A stretch of 64,000 bases of DNA from JANSYL01 sp965229695 (GTDB taxonomy: Bacteria > Pseudomonadota > Alphaproteobacteria > Rhodobacterales > Rhodobacteraceae): positions 2,418,001 through 2,482,000 of the forward strand of contig OZ245921.1 in the NCBI GenBank assembly GCA_965229695.1, given 5' to 3'. How positions within the stretch are numbered: the stretch's first letter is position 1; the number at the start of each line of letters is the position of its first letter. The notes beneath the pieces were generated by a model. That model was given only the letters and a program-made list of their open reading frames with translations, was not told the origin of the DNA and made no database searches. Positions 48,361 to 57,393 of this stretch are shown here, piece by piece. The translations under genes and the position numbers were made by a program.

Positions 48361-49016
48361 AAAACCTGCGCGATCTCAAAGACAGTCTTGCCGGGCTCAC
48401 GCTGCCGACCCTGGGCCGGGAGGCCGAGATCGCGGTCTATCTGGTGCATAACTCGGATGATCCGGAAGATTACTTTTTCCTCTTTAACTTTGAAGAGTTC
48501 GCCGCACGCTCGACCACGGGGATTTTTGTGCGCCCGGTGTTGCATGTCTTTGCCGGGCGTGACGATTTCAGCCGGGCGAATTTCGGGCGCGAATTTCGGG
48601 CGGTGTTTCAGCGTGAGTTTGACCGGATGCGCCAGGCGCTTGGGACCAAATCCGGCAAGGGCTGGCTGAGTTTTGGCGCCAACAGCCTGTTCGATCTGGT
48701 GGGCGGGGTGGTGGCCAATCTGGTTTTGGCGGTGGCCTTGCGCCTGGGCAAATCGGTTTTGAGCGCGGCGGGCTTGTCATCGGTTTTTCAGGGCAAAAGC
48801 GACGAGGCGAAGCTGGCCGATGAGATCGACCGCACCAAAGCAAAGGTTGAGACCGCGTTGGAGCGCATTGATGTGACGGTGCATCCAGAGCTGCTGGAGC
48901 ATGCTGAACGGGTGGGAGGCGTGCAGAAACGGGCCGATCGCGACCGCGATGCCTGGCCTTTGCCGGACTATGTGCGCGCCCATCTGAGCGATGGGAAAAG
49001 CGGATCCTGGTGGTGA
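48357..49016 (+). CDS. Uncharacterised 219-residue protein between mccB and mccA
   Basis: The GTG start at 48357 overlaps the preceding stop. The first ~100 residues look like a globular domain (REAEIAVYLVHNSDDPEDYFFLFNFEEF). A hydrophobic segment (LFDLVGGVVANLVLAVALRLG, ~112-132) and a helical, possibly coiled-coil region (DEAKLADEIDRTKAKVETALERI) follow. No family was recognised. It may be a membrane-associated helper. Tight placement directly before mccA argues that it is a real gene. Confidence 0.7.
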   Translation: MKNLRDLKDSLAGLTLPTLGREAEIAVYLVHNSDDPEDYFFLFNFEEFAARSTTGIFVRPVLHVFAGRDDFSRANFGREFRAVFQREFDRMRQALGTKSGKGWLSFGANSLFDLVGGVVANLVLAVALRLGKSVLSAAGLSSVFQGKSDEAKLADEIDRTKAKVETALERIDVTVHPELLEHAERVGGVQKRADRDRDAWPLPDYVRAHLSDGKSGSWW

Positions 49017-49031
49017 TGCGAAAGGATGATG

Positions 49032-50975
49032 ATGTTTGAGAAAATCCTGATTGCCAATCGTGGCGAGATTGCCTGCCGGGTGATCGAGACCTGCCGCAAA
49101 CTGGGGGTGCGGGCGGTTGCGGTTTATTCCGACGCGGATGCCGGGGCGCGCCATGTGGCCATGGCCGATGAGACGGTGCATGTGGGTGGGCCCAAGCCCG
49201 CCGATAGCTATTTGCGCGGTGACGCGATTATCGCGGCGGCCTTGCAGACAGGCGCGCAGGCGATCCATCCAGGCTATGGGTTTTTGTCGGAGAACCCGGA
49301 TTTTGTGGAGGCGGTCGAGGCAGCCGGGCTGGTCTTTATCGGCCCATCGGCCAGCGCCATCCGGGCCATGGGGTTGAAGGATGCCGCCAAAGCCCTGATG
49401 CAGGAGGCCGGGGTGCCGGTTGTGCCGGGCTACCATGGCGAGGATCAGACGCCGGAGCATCTGGCAGCAGAGGCGGCGGCAATTGGCTATCCGGTTTTGA
49501 TCAAGGCCGTGGCCGGGGGCGGTGGCAAGGGTATGCGCAAGGTAGAGGCCGAGGCCGCGTTTGCCGCCGCTTTGGAAAGCGCCCGAGGCGAGGCGGCGAC
49601 CGCCTTTGGCAATGATGCCGTTTTGATCGAGAAATTTGTCGGCACCCCGCGCCATATCGAGGTGCAGGTTTTTGGTGACGGCACCCGCGCGGTGCATTTG
49701 TTCGAACGCGATTGTTCGTTGCAGCGCCGCCATCAGAAGGTGATCGAAGAAGCGCCCGCCCCTGGCATGACCGAGGAGATGCGCGCGGCCATGGGTCAGG
49801 CCGCCGTGCGCGCGGCGGAGGCGATTGGCTATAAGGGCGCGGGCACGGTGGAGTTTATCGTCGATGCCAGCGACGGCCTGCGCGCGGATCGCTTTTACTT
49901 CATGGAGATGAACACGCGCCTGCAGGTGGAACACCCGGTGACCGAGGCCATCACTGGCGTCGATCTGGTGGAATGGCAGTTGCGCGTGGCCGCGGGCGAA
50001 GACCTGCCCGCCGCCCAAGATGATCTGACCATCACCGGCCATGCCTTTGAGGCGCGGCTTTATGCCGAGGATGTGCCGAAAGGGTTTTTGCCAGCGACCG
50101 GTGTGTTGACCCATCTGGTCTTTGCCGATGGTGCGCGGGCAGATACCGGCGTGCGACCGGGTGATGAGATCTCGCCCTGGTACGACCCGATGATCGCCAA
50201 GCTGATCGTGCATGGGCCAACGCGCACGATTGCTTTGCGGCAGTTGGAGCGCGCCTTGGCGGGCACGCAGGTGGCGGGATCGGTCACGAACCTGGCCTTT
50301 CTGCGCAAGCTGGCGACCCATGAGGGGTTCATGGCAGGCGATGTGGATACCGGCTTGATCGACCGAGATGTCGAGGCGCTGGCGGCGGCCCCTGAGCCTT
50401 GCACGCGAACCTGGGCCTTGGCGGCCTTGGCGGCGCTGGATCTGGATCGGCCCGGCGATGCGCTGCACGGTGCCCGGCTTTGGGCACCCTTGCTGCGCAG
50501 CCTGTCGCTGAGCCATGGCGAAGAGACGCGGGTATTGAAGGTGGAGGTGTTGGACCCGGAAACCTTCCGCGTCGAAAGCGATGGGCTGCACCATGAGATC
50601 ACGCGCGATGGCACGGGCTGGCGCGTGGATGGGGCCGCGATTGGCGCGGCGCTGGTGACCCATGCGGCGGGTGTTTCGGTGTTTTGGGGCAATAATTACC
50701 ATTTTCTACCGGTTGATCCGCTGGATGTGGCCAGTGCCGGGGGCGCGGCGGGCAACCGGATTGACGCGCCGATGCCGGGGCTGGTGAAAGCGGTGTTTGT
50801 GGAGGCCGGGCAAGCAGTTGTCGCGGGTGATCGGCTTGCGATCTTGGAAGCGATGAAGATGGAGCACAGCCTGACTGCGGGCCGCGATGGGGTGGTGGCC
50901 GAGGTGTTGGCCGATGCGGGCGCGCAGGTCGAGGCCGGTGCGGCGCTGATCGTTTTGGAGGAAGAGGACGGCTAG
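49032..50975 (+). CDS. mccA: Methylcrotonyl-CoA carboxylase alpha subunit (biotin carboxylase and carrier)
   Basis: This protein of about 647 residues carboxylates its own biotin with ATP and bicarbonate. The biotin carboxylase N-domain starts FEKILIANRGEIACRVI, the ATP-grasp loop is GGGGKGMRKVE, and the active site contains MNTRLQVEHPVTE. After a BT-type linker, the C-terminal biotinyl domain ends with EAMKMEHSL, in which Lys carries biotin. Three adjacent ATGs (49026, 49029, 49032) exist; 49032 gives the best spacing from AAAGGA and the usual start. It pairs with mccB upstream. Confidence 0.95.
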   Translation: MFEKILIANRGEIACRVIETCRKLGVRAVAVYSDADAGARHVAMADETVHVGGPKPADSYLRGDAIIAAALQTGAQAIHPGYGFLSENPDFVEAVEAAGLVFIGPSASAIRAMGLKDAAKALMQEAGVPVVPGYHGEDQTPEHLAAEAAAIGYPVLIKAVAGGGGKGMRKVEAEAAFAAALESARGEAATAFGNDAVLIEKFVGTPRHIEVQVFGDGTRAVHLFERDCSLQRRHQKVIEEAPAPGMTEEMRAAMGQAAVRAAEAIGYKGAGTVEFIVDASDGLRADRFYFMEMNTRLQVEHPVTEAITGVDLVEWQLRVAAGEDLPAAQDDLTITGHAFEARLYAEDVPKGFLPATGVLTHLVFADGARADTGVRPGDEISPWYDPMIAKLIVHGPTRTIALRQLERALAGTQVAGSVTNLAFLRKLATHEGFMAGDVDTGLIDRDVEALAAAPEPCTRTWALAALAALDLDRPGDALHGARLWAPLLRSLSLSHGEETRVLKVEVLDPETFRVESDGLHHEITRDGTGWRVDGAAIGAALVTHAAGVSVFWGNNYHFLPVDPLDVASAGGAAGNRIDAPMPGLVKAVFVEAGQAVVAGDRLAILEAMKMEHSLTAGRDGVVAEVLADAGAQVEAGAALIVLEEEDG

Positions 50976-51096
50976 ACGGTTTGGCACGAAGACGCGCCGC
51001 GATGCTGGGCGTTGGGCTTTCGAGGCCCATGGCGATCGCGCCTGCGCTCTGACCCCTGACCAATTGGCCCGTTCTGACGAAGAGGGAGGTGAAACC

Positions 51097-51759
51097 ATGA
51101 TCCGATTGCATCATGTGCCTTGGGGGCGGTCATTCCGCGTGTTCTGGTTGTTATGTGAGATGGGCTTGGAACCCGATGAGATCATCCGCTACCGCATTGG
51201 CGATAAGGCCATGCGCGACCCGGAGTTTCTGGCCAAATCCCCAGGTGGGCGCATCCCGGCGCTGGAAATCGACGGCGTGACCCTGTTTGAGAGCGCAGCG
51301 ATCCTGCAATACCTGTGCGAAACCCGGCCTGAACATGGGTTTGGCCGCTTGCTGGGCGACCCCGAGCGCAGCCGGTTTTTGGAGGTTTTGGGTTTTGCGG
51401 AGACCATGGCCTCTCTCATCGAGCAGTTGAACTTGAACCACCTGTTCTTGCGGCCCCCGGCGGAACCCTCACCCACGGTGGTGAAGCTGAACACGCTGCG
51501 GCTGGGCGCGACCTTGCAGGCGTTTGAGCGCATGGTGGAGGGAGAGTACATCCTGCCCTCGGGCTTTTCGGCGGCCGATACGATGATGGGGTTCAACCTG
51601 TTTGCGGCCCCGTTTTACGTGCGTATGGAGGGGTTCCCAAAGCTTCAGGCCTATTGGGCGCGCATCTCGGCGCGGCCCGGTTTCCAACGCGCCGCCGAGA
51701 TCGAGGGGCCGCAGCGCTTTTATGCCAAGGATTTCTACGAGGTGCCGGGCGATGGCTGA
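51097..51759 (+). CDS. Glutathione S-transferase-like protein
   Basis: This 220-residue protein has an N-terminal thioredoxin-like GST domain (LHHVPWGRSFRVFWLLCEMGL, then SPGGRIPALEIDGVTLFESAAILQYLCE with the glutathione-binding Glu-Ser pair). An all-helical C-domain follows (FSAADTMMGFNLF, AYWARISARPGFQRA). Substrate unknown; it may detoxify reactive intermediates of the pathway. GGGAGG precedes ATG 51097. It overlaps hmgL by eight bases, supporting one operon. Confidence 0.9.
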   Translation: MIRLHHVPWGRSFRVFWLLCEMGLEPDEIIRYRIGDKAMRDPEFLAKSPGGRIPALEIDGVTLFESAAILQYLCETRPEHGFGRLLGDPERSRFLEVLGFAETMASLIEQLNLNHLFLRPPAEPSPTVVKLNTLRLGATLQAFERMVEGEYILPSGFSAADTMMGFNLFAAPFYVRMEGFPKLQAYWARISARPGFQRAAEIEGPQRFYAKDFYEVPGDG

Positions 51760-52612
51760 GCGCGTCGAGATTTTCGAGGTTGGCCCGCGCGACGGGTTGC
51801 AGAATGAAAAGCGCATGATCCCAGCCGCCGAAAAGATCGCCTTGGTCGATCTGCTTTCGGGTGCCGGGTTTCAGCGCATTGAGGTGGCGAGTTTCGTCAG
51901 CCCGAAATGGGTGCCGCAAATGGCCGATGGGGCAGAGGTTTTGGCCGGTATCACCCGCGCCGACGGGGTGCGTTATGCCGCCCTGACCCCGAATATGCGC
52001 GGCTATGACGGCGCTTTGGCCGCCGAGGTGGATGAGATTGCGGTTTTCGCCTCAGCCTCCGAAGGGTTTTCGAAGGCCAATGTGAACGCCTCAATCGAAG
52101 AAAGCATCGCGCGGTTCGACCCGATCCTGGAGGCGGCGCGGGCGATTGATCTGCCGGTCAGGGGGTATGTGAGCTGTGTCACCGATTGCCCTTATGACGG
52201 GCCGGTGGCCCCTGGGGATGTGGCGCGGGTGGCCGACCGGCTTTTTGCCATGGGGTGTTACGAGATTTCCCTGGGCGACACGATTGGCGCGGGCGTGCCC
52301 GATAGCGTGGCCAAGATGCTGCTGGCCGTGCGGGATGTGGTGCCTGCGACCCGGCTGGCTGGGCATTTTCATGACACCCATGGCCGGGCTTTGGACAATA
52401 TCGATGCCAGTTTAAGCCTGGGCGTGCGGGTGTTCGATGCCGCCGTTGGGGGCTTGGGCGGTTGCCCTTATGCGCCCGGCGCGGCGGGCAATGTGGCGAC
52501 CGAGGCCGTGGCCGCGCATCTGGCGCATTTGGGCTATGAGACCGGATTGGATTTGCAAGTGATTGCGCGCGCGGCTGAGATGGCCCGCGCCATGCGGGGA
52601 GGTGCAGTGTGA
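51752..52612 (+). CDS. hmgL: Hydroxymethylglutaryl-CoA lyase
   Basis: This 286-residue TIM-barrel enzyme splits HMG-CoA into acetoacetate and acetyl-CoA, the last step of leucine breakdown. Key parts are EVGPRDGLQNEKR (catalytic Arg and metal-binding Asp), VASFVSPKWVPQMAD, ISLGDTIGAG, AGHFHDTHGRALDN (metal-binding His pair) and the active-site loop GLGGCPYAPGAAGNVATE with its catalytic Cys. Length is normal. The start MAERVEIFEVG at 51752 lies inside the GST gene end; longer frames are not credible. Confidence 0.95.
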   Translation: MAERVEIFEVGPRDGLQNEKRMIPAAEKIALVDLLSGAGFQRIEVASFVSPKWVPQMADGAEVLAGITRADGVRYAALTPNMRGYDGALAAEVDEIAVFASASEGFSKANVNASIEESIARFDPILEAARAIDLPVRGYVSCVTDCPYDGPVAPGDVARVADRLFAMGCYEISLGDTIGAGVPDSVAKMLLAVRDVVPATRLAGHFHDTHGRALDNIDASLSLGVRVFDAAVGGLGGCPYAPGAAGNVATEAVAAHLAHLGYETGLDLQVIARAAEMARAMRGGAV

Positions 52613-53391
52613 TGGAAACGCTTAAGATTGCGGTGGATGCGCGCGGGGTGGCTTGGATCACGCTGAACCGACCCGAAAAACACAATGCGATGAATGCTGC
52701 GATGATCGGGGAGCTGACCGAGGCTGCTGAGCGGTTGGGCCGCGATCCGGCCGTGCGGGTGGTGGTGTTGACCGGCGCGGGCGGCAGTTTCTGCGCCGGG
52801 GGCGATTTGGGTTGGATGAAAGCGCAGATGACGGCCGATGCCGAAACCCGCGCGCGGGAAGCGCGCGCCTTGGCCGAGATGCTGGGGGCGTTGGACCGGA
52901 TGCCGAAACCTTTGATCGGGCGGGTGCAGGGCCAAGCCTTTGGCGGTGGTGTCGGCTTGATGTCGGTCTGCGATGTGGCGATTGGGGTTGAGGGCGCGAA
53001 ATTTGGGCTGACCGAGGTGCGGTTGGGGCTGATCCCGGCGACCATCGGGCCGTATGTCGTGGCCCGCATGGGGGCCGCGCGGGCGCGACGCGTATTTTTC
53101 TCGGGCCGGATTTTTGGCGCGGAGGAAGCGCAGGCGCTGGGCCTTTTGGCGCGGGTCGTTGCGCCCGGGGATTTGGACGCGGCGGTGGAAGCGGAGATCA
53201 AACCCTATCTCTCCGCCGCGCCGGGGGCGGTGGCCGAGGGCAAAGCCCTGGTGGCCGCCTTGAGCGCGCCGGTTGAGGATCGGCAAATCGCGCTGACCAT
53301 CGAGGCGCTGGTTTCGCGCTGGGAAAGTGTCGAGAGTGCCGAGGGGATTGGGGCGTTTTTTGACAAGCGCAAGCCAAGCTGGACGGAGTAG
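52612..53391 (+). CDS. Enoyl-CoA hydratase family, probable methylglutaconyl-CoA hydratase
   Basis: This 259-residue crotonase-fold protein has LNRPEKHNAMNAAM, the oxyanion-hole segment GAGGSFCAGGDLGWMK, GRVQGQAFGGGVGLMSVCD and KFGLTEVRLGLIPATIGPYVV with the catalytic Glu. Its place directly after HMG-CoA lyase (TGATG junction) indicates hydration of 3-methylglutaconyl-CoA, the missing step of the pathway. A GTG three bases upstream (52609) is an alternative start with better ribosome-binding-site spacing. Confidence 0.9.
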   Translation: METLKIAVDARGVAWITLNRPEKHNAMNAAMIGELTEAAERLGRDPAVRVVVLTGAGGSFCAGGDLGWMKAQMTADAETRAREARALAEMLGALDRMPKPLIGRVQGQAFGGGVGLMSVCDVAIGVEGAKFGLTEVRLGLIPATIGPYVVARMGAARARRVFFSGRIFGAEEAQALGLLARVVAPGDLDAAVEAEIKPYLSAAPGAVAEGKALVAALSAPVEDRQIALTIEALVSRWESVESAEGIGAFFDKRKPSWTE

Positions 53392-53442
53392 GCACAGCGG
53401 CTCTGACGTCGCCGATTGTGGCGCTTGGGACCGCTGTCGGAT

Positions 53443-53480
53443 GCCTCCGGCGGCCATATTTTGGGATAAAGATTGGGGGG
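53443..53480 (+). repeat. Dispersed element, copy G
   Basis: A short GCCTCCGGCGGC stem is followed by CATATTTTGGGATAAAG and ATTGGGGGG. It is a divergent member of the same family as copies A-F, lying between the hydratase and quinone reductase genes. Confidence 0.55.
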
Positions 53481-53511
53481 ATGCGCCCCGATTTTTGGGT
53501 GGAGATGTGTG

Positions 53512-54489
53512 ATGCGGGCGGTTTGGTATGAGCGGTTTGGACCTGCGGCAGAGGTTTTGACCCTGGGCGAGATGCCGGACCCGGTGGCGGGGCCGGGCGA
53601 GGTTTTGGTGGCTGTGAAGGCCACAGGGATCAACCCATCGGATGTGAAGCTGCGCGCGGGCGCGCGGCCGGGCGCGGTGATGGCCTATCCGCGGATCGTG
53701 CCCCATTCCGATGGCGCGGGCGAGATTGTGGCCGTGGGGGCTGGGGTTGATCCCGCGCGTGTGGGGGAGCGGGTTTGGCTTTGGAACGCGGCTTGGCAGC
53801 GGGCCTTTGGCACGGCGGCGGAATTGGTGGCTTTGCCCGCGGCCCAGGCCGTGCGGCTGCCCGATGGGGTGAGCGAGCGGGACGCGGCCTGTTTTGGCAT
53901 TCCGGCGATGACGGCCTGGATGGCGGTTTTGGGTGACGGGCCGGTTGCGGGGCAGACGGTGTTGGTGACCGGTGGCGCGGGCACGGTGGGGCGCTATGCC
54001 TGCCAGATGGCGGCGCTGGCCGGGGCGCGGGTGATCACCACGGTATCTTCGCCGGAGAAGGGCGCGCATTCGACGGCCGAGGAGTGGGTGAATTACCGCG
54101 AAGTGGATGTGGTCGAAGCGGTGATGGATTTGACCGGCGGCGCGGGGGTCGACCGGATTGTCGAGGTCGATTTTGCGGCCAATCAGGATGCGAGCCTGGC
54201 CTTGATCAAGCCCGGTGGCACGGTTGCCAGCTATGCCTCGGCCAGTCAGATGGTGCCGGAATTGCAGTTCTACCCGCTGATGTTCAAAAACATCCGGCTG
54301 CATATGCTGATTGTCTATCACCTGACAGGGGCCGCGCGCGCGCCGGGCGAGGCGCAATTGACCGAGTGGCTGGAGGCCGGTGTGCTTAGCCACGCCGCGG
54401 TGCCCGCCGGAACGCTGAGCGATTGTGCAGCCGCGCATGATCTGGTCGCCTCGGGCGATAAGCTGGGCACCGTCGTGCTGGACATATGA
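53512..54489 (+). CDS. NADPH:quinone reductase / zeta-crystallin-type MDR enzyme
   Basis: This 325-residue medium-chain reductase has AVKATGINPSDVKLRAG near the N-terminus, a VPHSDGAGEIVAVG segment, the dinucleotide-binding motif VLVTGGAGTVGRYACQMAAL (residues ~155-174) and a C-terminal LGTVVLDI. It lacks the zinc ligands of alcohol dehydrogenases, as expected for quinone reductases. Substrate unknown. The start MRAVWYERFG at 53512 follows GGAG. It is 120 bases downstream of the hydratase gene, after repeat G. Confidence 0.9.
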   Translation: MRAVWYERFGPAAEVLTLGEMPDPVAGPGEVLVAVKATGINPSDVKLRAGARPGAVMAYPRIVPHSDGAGEIVAVGAGVDPARVGERVWLWNAAWQRAFGTAAELVALPAAQAVRLPDGVSERDAACFGIPAMTAWMAVLGDGPVAGQTVLVTGGAGTVGRYACQMAALAGARVITTVSSPEKGAHSTAEEWVNYREVDVVEAVMDLTGGAGVDRIVEVDFAANQDASLALIKPGGTVASYASASQMVPELQFYPLMFKNIRLHMLIVYHLTGAARAPGEAQLTEWLEAGVLSHAAVPAGTLSDCAAAHDLVASGDKLGTVVLDI

Positions 54490-54564
54490 ACCCCGTTTGG
54501 TGTTAGCCTGCCTGAACGCCTGCCCCCGGTGATAAATGAGGGGCAGCGAGGGAGGACATGACGG

Positions 54565-56124
54565 ATGACGATTTACCCGAGCCTGCACGGCACGGTCGAT
54601 GTGGCTGACATATCGATCACGGAAAAGCTGTTCGAAGGGTTGGAAGGCCGCGAAGCTGATGTGGCGGTGATTGATGGACCAAGCGGGCGCAGCCTGACCG
54701 CCGGGGCCCTGATGACCCAAATCCGGCGGCTGGCGGGCGGCTTGACCGAGCGTGGCGTGCTGCCGGGCGGCACCGTGGCGCTATTGGCGCCGAATATTCC
54801 GGAATATCCGGTTGTGTTTCATGGCGTGGCTTTTGGCGGCGGCACGGTGACCACGATCAACCCGACCTATACCGCGCCGGAAATTCACCATCAGCTGGTG
54901 GATGCGGGTGCGGTGATGCTGGTCACCATCCCGATGTTTGCCGAGGTCGCGCGCGAGGCGATGAAGGACACCGAGGTCAGCGAACTGGTGGTGATCGGGG
55001 CTGATAAATGCCTGTCGCTGGATGATGTGATGGGGGCGGAACTGGCCGAGCAGGCGCCGGTCGATCTGGCCACGCACACGGTGGTTCTGCCCTATTCTTC
55101 GGGCACGACGGGGCGGCCAAAAGGCGTGATGCTGAGCCATCGCAATATGGTCGCCAACGTGACGCAAAGCGCGGCGGTTTCCAGCATCAAAGCCAGCGAC
55201 ACCGCCATCGCCTTTCTGCCCTTTTTCCACATTTACGGCATGACGGTGTTGATGAACCTGTTCCTGAATCAGCGCGCCCGGATCGTGACAATGCCGCGCT
55301 TTGATCTGGAGCTGTTTTTGCGCCTGATCCAGGATCACAAGGCAACCCGGCTTTATATCGTGCCGCCGGTGGCCTTGGCCCTGGCGAAACACCCGATGGT
55401 GGATGAATTCGATGTCTCGTCTGTCTATGAGATTTTCTCGGGCGCGGCCCCTTTGGGCCCCGAGACCGAGAAAGCCGTGGGTGAGCGGTTTGGGGCCAAC
55501 TCGGTTCAGGGCTATGGCATGACCGAGATGGCGCCGATCAGCCATATGACCGTGGGTGGCAATGTGCGGCACGGATCGAGCGGGCAGGCCGTGCCCTCGA
55601 CCGAATGCCGGATCGTCGACCCGGTAAGCCTGGCCGATCTTGGGCCAAATGAGGAAGGCGAGCTTTGGGTCAGGGGCCCGCAGGTGATGCAGGGCTATTT
55701 GAACAACCCCGACGCGACGGATGAGACCATGGCCGAGGGCGATTGGCTGCGCACCGGTGATTTGGCGGTGATCGATGAAGACGGGTTCATGTTCATCCGC
55801 GATCGTTTGAAAGAGCTGATCAAATACAAGGGTTTCCAGGTCGCTCCGGCCGAGGTCGAAGCGGCTCTGATCGCCCATGAAGCGGTGATTGATGCCGCCG
55901 TGATCGGCAAGCCGGATGAGGAAGCGGGCGAATTGCCCATCGCTTTTGTCGTGCGCGCACCGGGGGCGGAGGTGTCAGAGGCCGATTTGCAGGCCCATTG
56001 CGAGGGCTGTTTGGCCCATTACAAACACCCCGAGGAATACCGCTTTGTCGAAAGCGTGCCGAAATCGGCCAGCGGCAAGATCCTGCGGCGCGAGCTGCGC
56101 GATGGGCTGAAGGCCGAGGGTTAG
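54565..56124 (+). CDS. Acyl-CoA synthetase, 4-coumarate-CoA ligase-like
   Basis: This 519-residue adenylating enzyme activates a carboxylic acid to its CoA ester. The AMP-binding P-loop is PYSSGTTGRPKGVM (residues ~175-188). It has FLPFFHIYGM, GYGMTEMAP (adenine-binding), WLRTGDLAVIDEDGFMFIRDR with the conserved Asp/Arg, and PKSASGKILRREL with the C-terminal catalytic Lys. The pattern is of the 4CL/medium-chain type. Its place near leucine-degradation genes suggests a branched or aromatic acid, but this is open. Confidence 0.92.
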   Translation: MTIYPSLHGTVDVADISITEKLFEGLEGREADVAVIDGPSGRSLTAGALMTQIRRLAGGLTERGVLPGGTVALLAPNIPEYPVVFHGVAFGGGTVTTINPTYTAPEIHHQLVDAGAVMLVTIPMFAEVAREAMKDTEVSELVVIGADKCLSLDDVMGAELAEQAPVDLATHTVVLPYSSGTTGRPKGVMLSHRNMVANVTQSAAVSSIKASDTAIAFLPFFHIYGMTVLMNLFLNQRARIVTMPRFDLELFLRLIQDHKATRLYIVPPVALALAKHPMVDEFDVSSVYEIFSGAAPLGPETEKAVGERFGANSVQGYGMTEMAPISHMTVGGNVRHGSSGQAVPSTECRIVDPVSLADLGPNEEGELWVRGPQVMQGYLNNPDATDETMAEGDWLRTGDLAVIDEDGFMFIRDRLKELIKYKGFQVAPAEVEAALIAHEAVIDAAVIGKPDEEAGELPIAFVVRAPGAEVSEADLQAHCEGCLAHYKHPEEYRFVESVPKSASGKILRRELRDGLKAEG

Positions 56125-56139
56125 GCGAAAGGGCGGGGT

Positions 56140-57360
56140 ATGGATCGGCGCGGCGCGCTTGCGGGGATTGGCTCTGGCCTGTTGGCGGCGATGCTGCCTT
56201 GGCAGGGTCGCGCCGCCGGGCCGCATCAGCCAACCGGGTATATCCGCACGAACTGGAGCCGCGATCCCTTTAGCTATGGCTCTTATTCCTATGTCGCGCG
56301 AGGATCGCGGCAACGCGACCGGCGGCGGTTGGAAGCGCCGGTCGACGGGCGGCTCTTTTTCGCGGGGGAGGCGGTTTATCCCGACTACAACAGCACCGTG
56401 CATGCGGCATTTGAATCCGGACGGCGCAGCGCGAATATGGTCTTGGAAACGGACGCGCAGCGCATCGCCGTGGTGGGCGCAGGCGTCAGCGGTCTGGCGG
56501 CGGCGCAGCTATTGGCGAGCCATGGTCGGCAAGTCACTGTGTTCGAAGCGCGGGATCGGATCGGCGGGCGGGTTTGGACCGATCACCGGTTGGGGGTGCC
56601 GGTCGACCTGGGGGCGAGCTGGATTCATGGCACAACCAACAACCCCCTGACCTGGTTGGCGGATCAGCAATCGGCGCGCCGGTTGCGCCACGGGGATAGC
56701 ATGGTCGTGCGCGGCGCGGGCGGGCGCTGGATCGATGAAAACGACACGCCGGACTGGTTCGATGATGTCACGATGATCGAACATGATGCGGGCGCAGATG
56801 CCGATCAGATCAACTATTCCGCCTATCTGCTTCAGGATGATTATGGCGGCCCGGATGTGGTCTTTGCCGATGGGTATGAGGCGATTCTGCCCGGCCTAGC
56901 GGGCGGGTATGAGACACGGTTGTCCGCACCGGTTGTGGCGGTGAGCCTGGGGCCCTCGGGCGTGTCGCTTACCCTGGCTTCGGCTGGGCCGGTCGAGGCG
57001 GATGTGGTGATCGTGACTGTGCCCCTGGGCGTGTTGAAACAGCGCCGCATTGCCTTCAGCCCGGCGCTGCCGCCTGAGAAGCTGGACGCGATCGACCGTT
57101 TGGGCATGGGCACGCTGGATAAGCTTTATCTGGCTTTTGAGGAGGTCTTCTGGGACCCCGATCCGGTGTGGCTGGGCACCATCGAGGCGGGCCTGCCGTA
57201 TGGCCAGTTTGTGCAATGGCTCAACCTGCACGCGGTGTTGGGCGTGCCGATCCTGATGGCGTTCAACGGCGGCAGCCCGGCCCTGGCGCTGGCGGGGCTG
57301 AGCGATCAGGAGGTTGTCGCGCGGGGGTTGCAGGCGTTGGGCGTGGCCTATCCGGGTTAG
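56140..57360 (+). CDS. Flavin amine oxidase homologue with circularly permuted order
   Basis: This 406-residue protein has the parts of a flavin monoamine oxidase in an unusual order. Residues ~1-27 are a twin-arginine-like signal (MDRRGALAGIGSGLLAAML). Residues ~31-103 are the block normally at the extreme C-terminus: IRTNWSRDPFSYGSYSYVA, then GRLFFAGEAVYPDYNSTVHAA and a closing helix. Only about five residues later comes the normal N-terminal FAD Rossmann motif RIAVVGAGVSGLAAAQLL (~108-125) with ARDRIGGRVWTDH. The chain ends at LGVAYPG, exactly where the moved block would ordinarily begin. Both FAD-contacting ends are thus present. Not all activity-critical residues could be verified. Confidence 0.85.
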   Translation: MDRRGALAGIGSGLLAAMLPWQGRAAGPHQPTGYIRTNWSRDPFSYGSYSYVARGSRQRDRRRLEAPVDGRLFFAGEAVYPDYNSTVHAAFESGRRSANMVLETDAQRIAVVGAGVSGLAAAQLLASHGRQVTVFEARDRIGGRVWTDHRLGVPVDLGASWIHGTTNNPLTWLADQQSARRLRHGDSMVVRGAGGRWIDENDTPDWFDDVTMIEHDAGADADQINYSAYLLQDDYGGPDVVFADGYEAILPGLAGGYETRLSAPVVAVSLGPSGVSLTLASAGPVEADVVIVTVPLGVLKQRRIAFSPALPPEKLDAIDRLGMGTLDKLYLAFEEVFWDPDPVWLGTIEAGLPYGQFVQWLNLHAVLGVPILMAFNGGSPALALAGLSDQEVVARGLQALGVAYPG

Positions 57361-57393
57361 GTTGGGTCTGGCGCTATCTGCGCGATGCCATTT

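Noticed and set aside
52534..54720. Open frame of about 728 codons on the minus strand opposite the hydratase and quinone reductase genes
   Set aside because: It spans two clearly real plus-strand genes and its translation is Arg/Pro/His-rich without domains.
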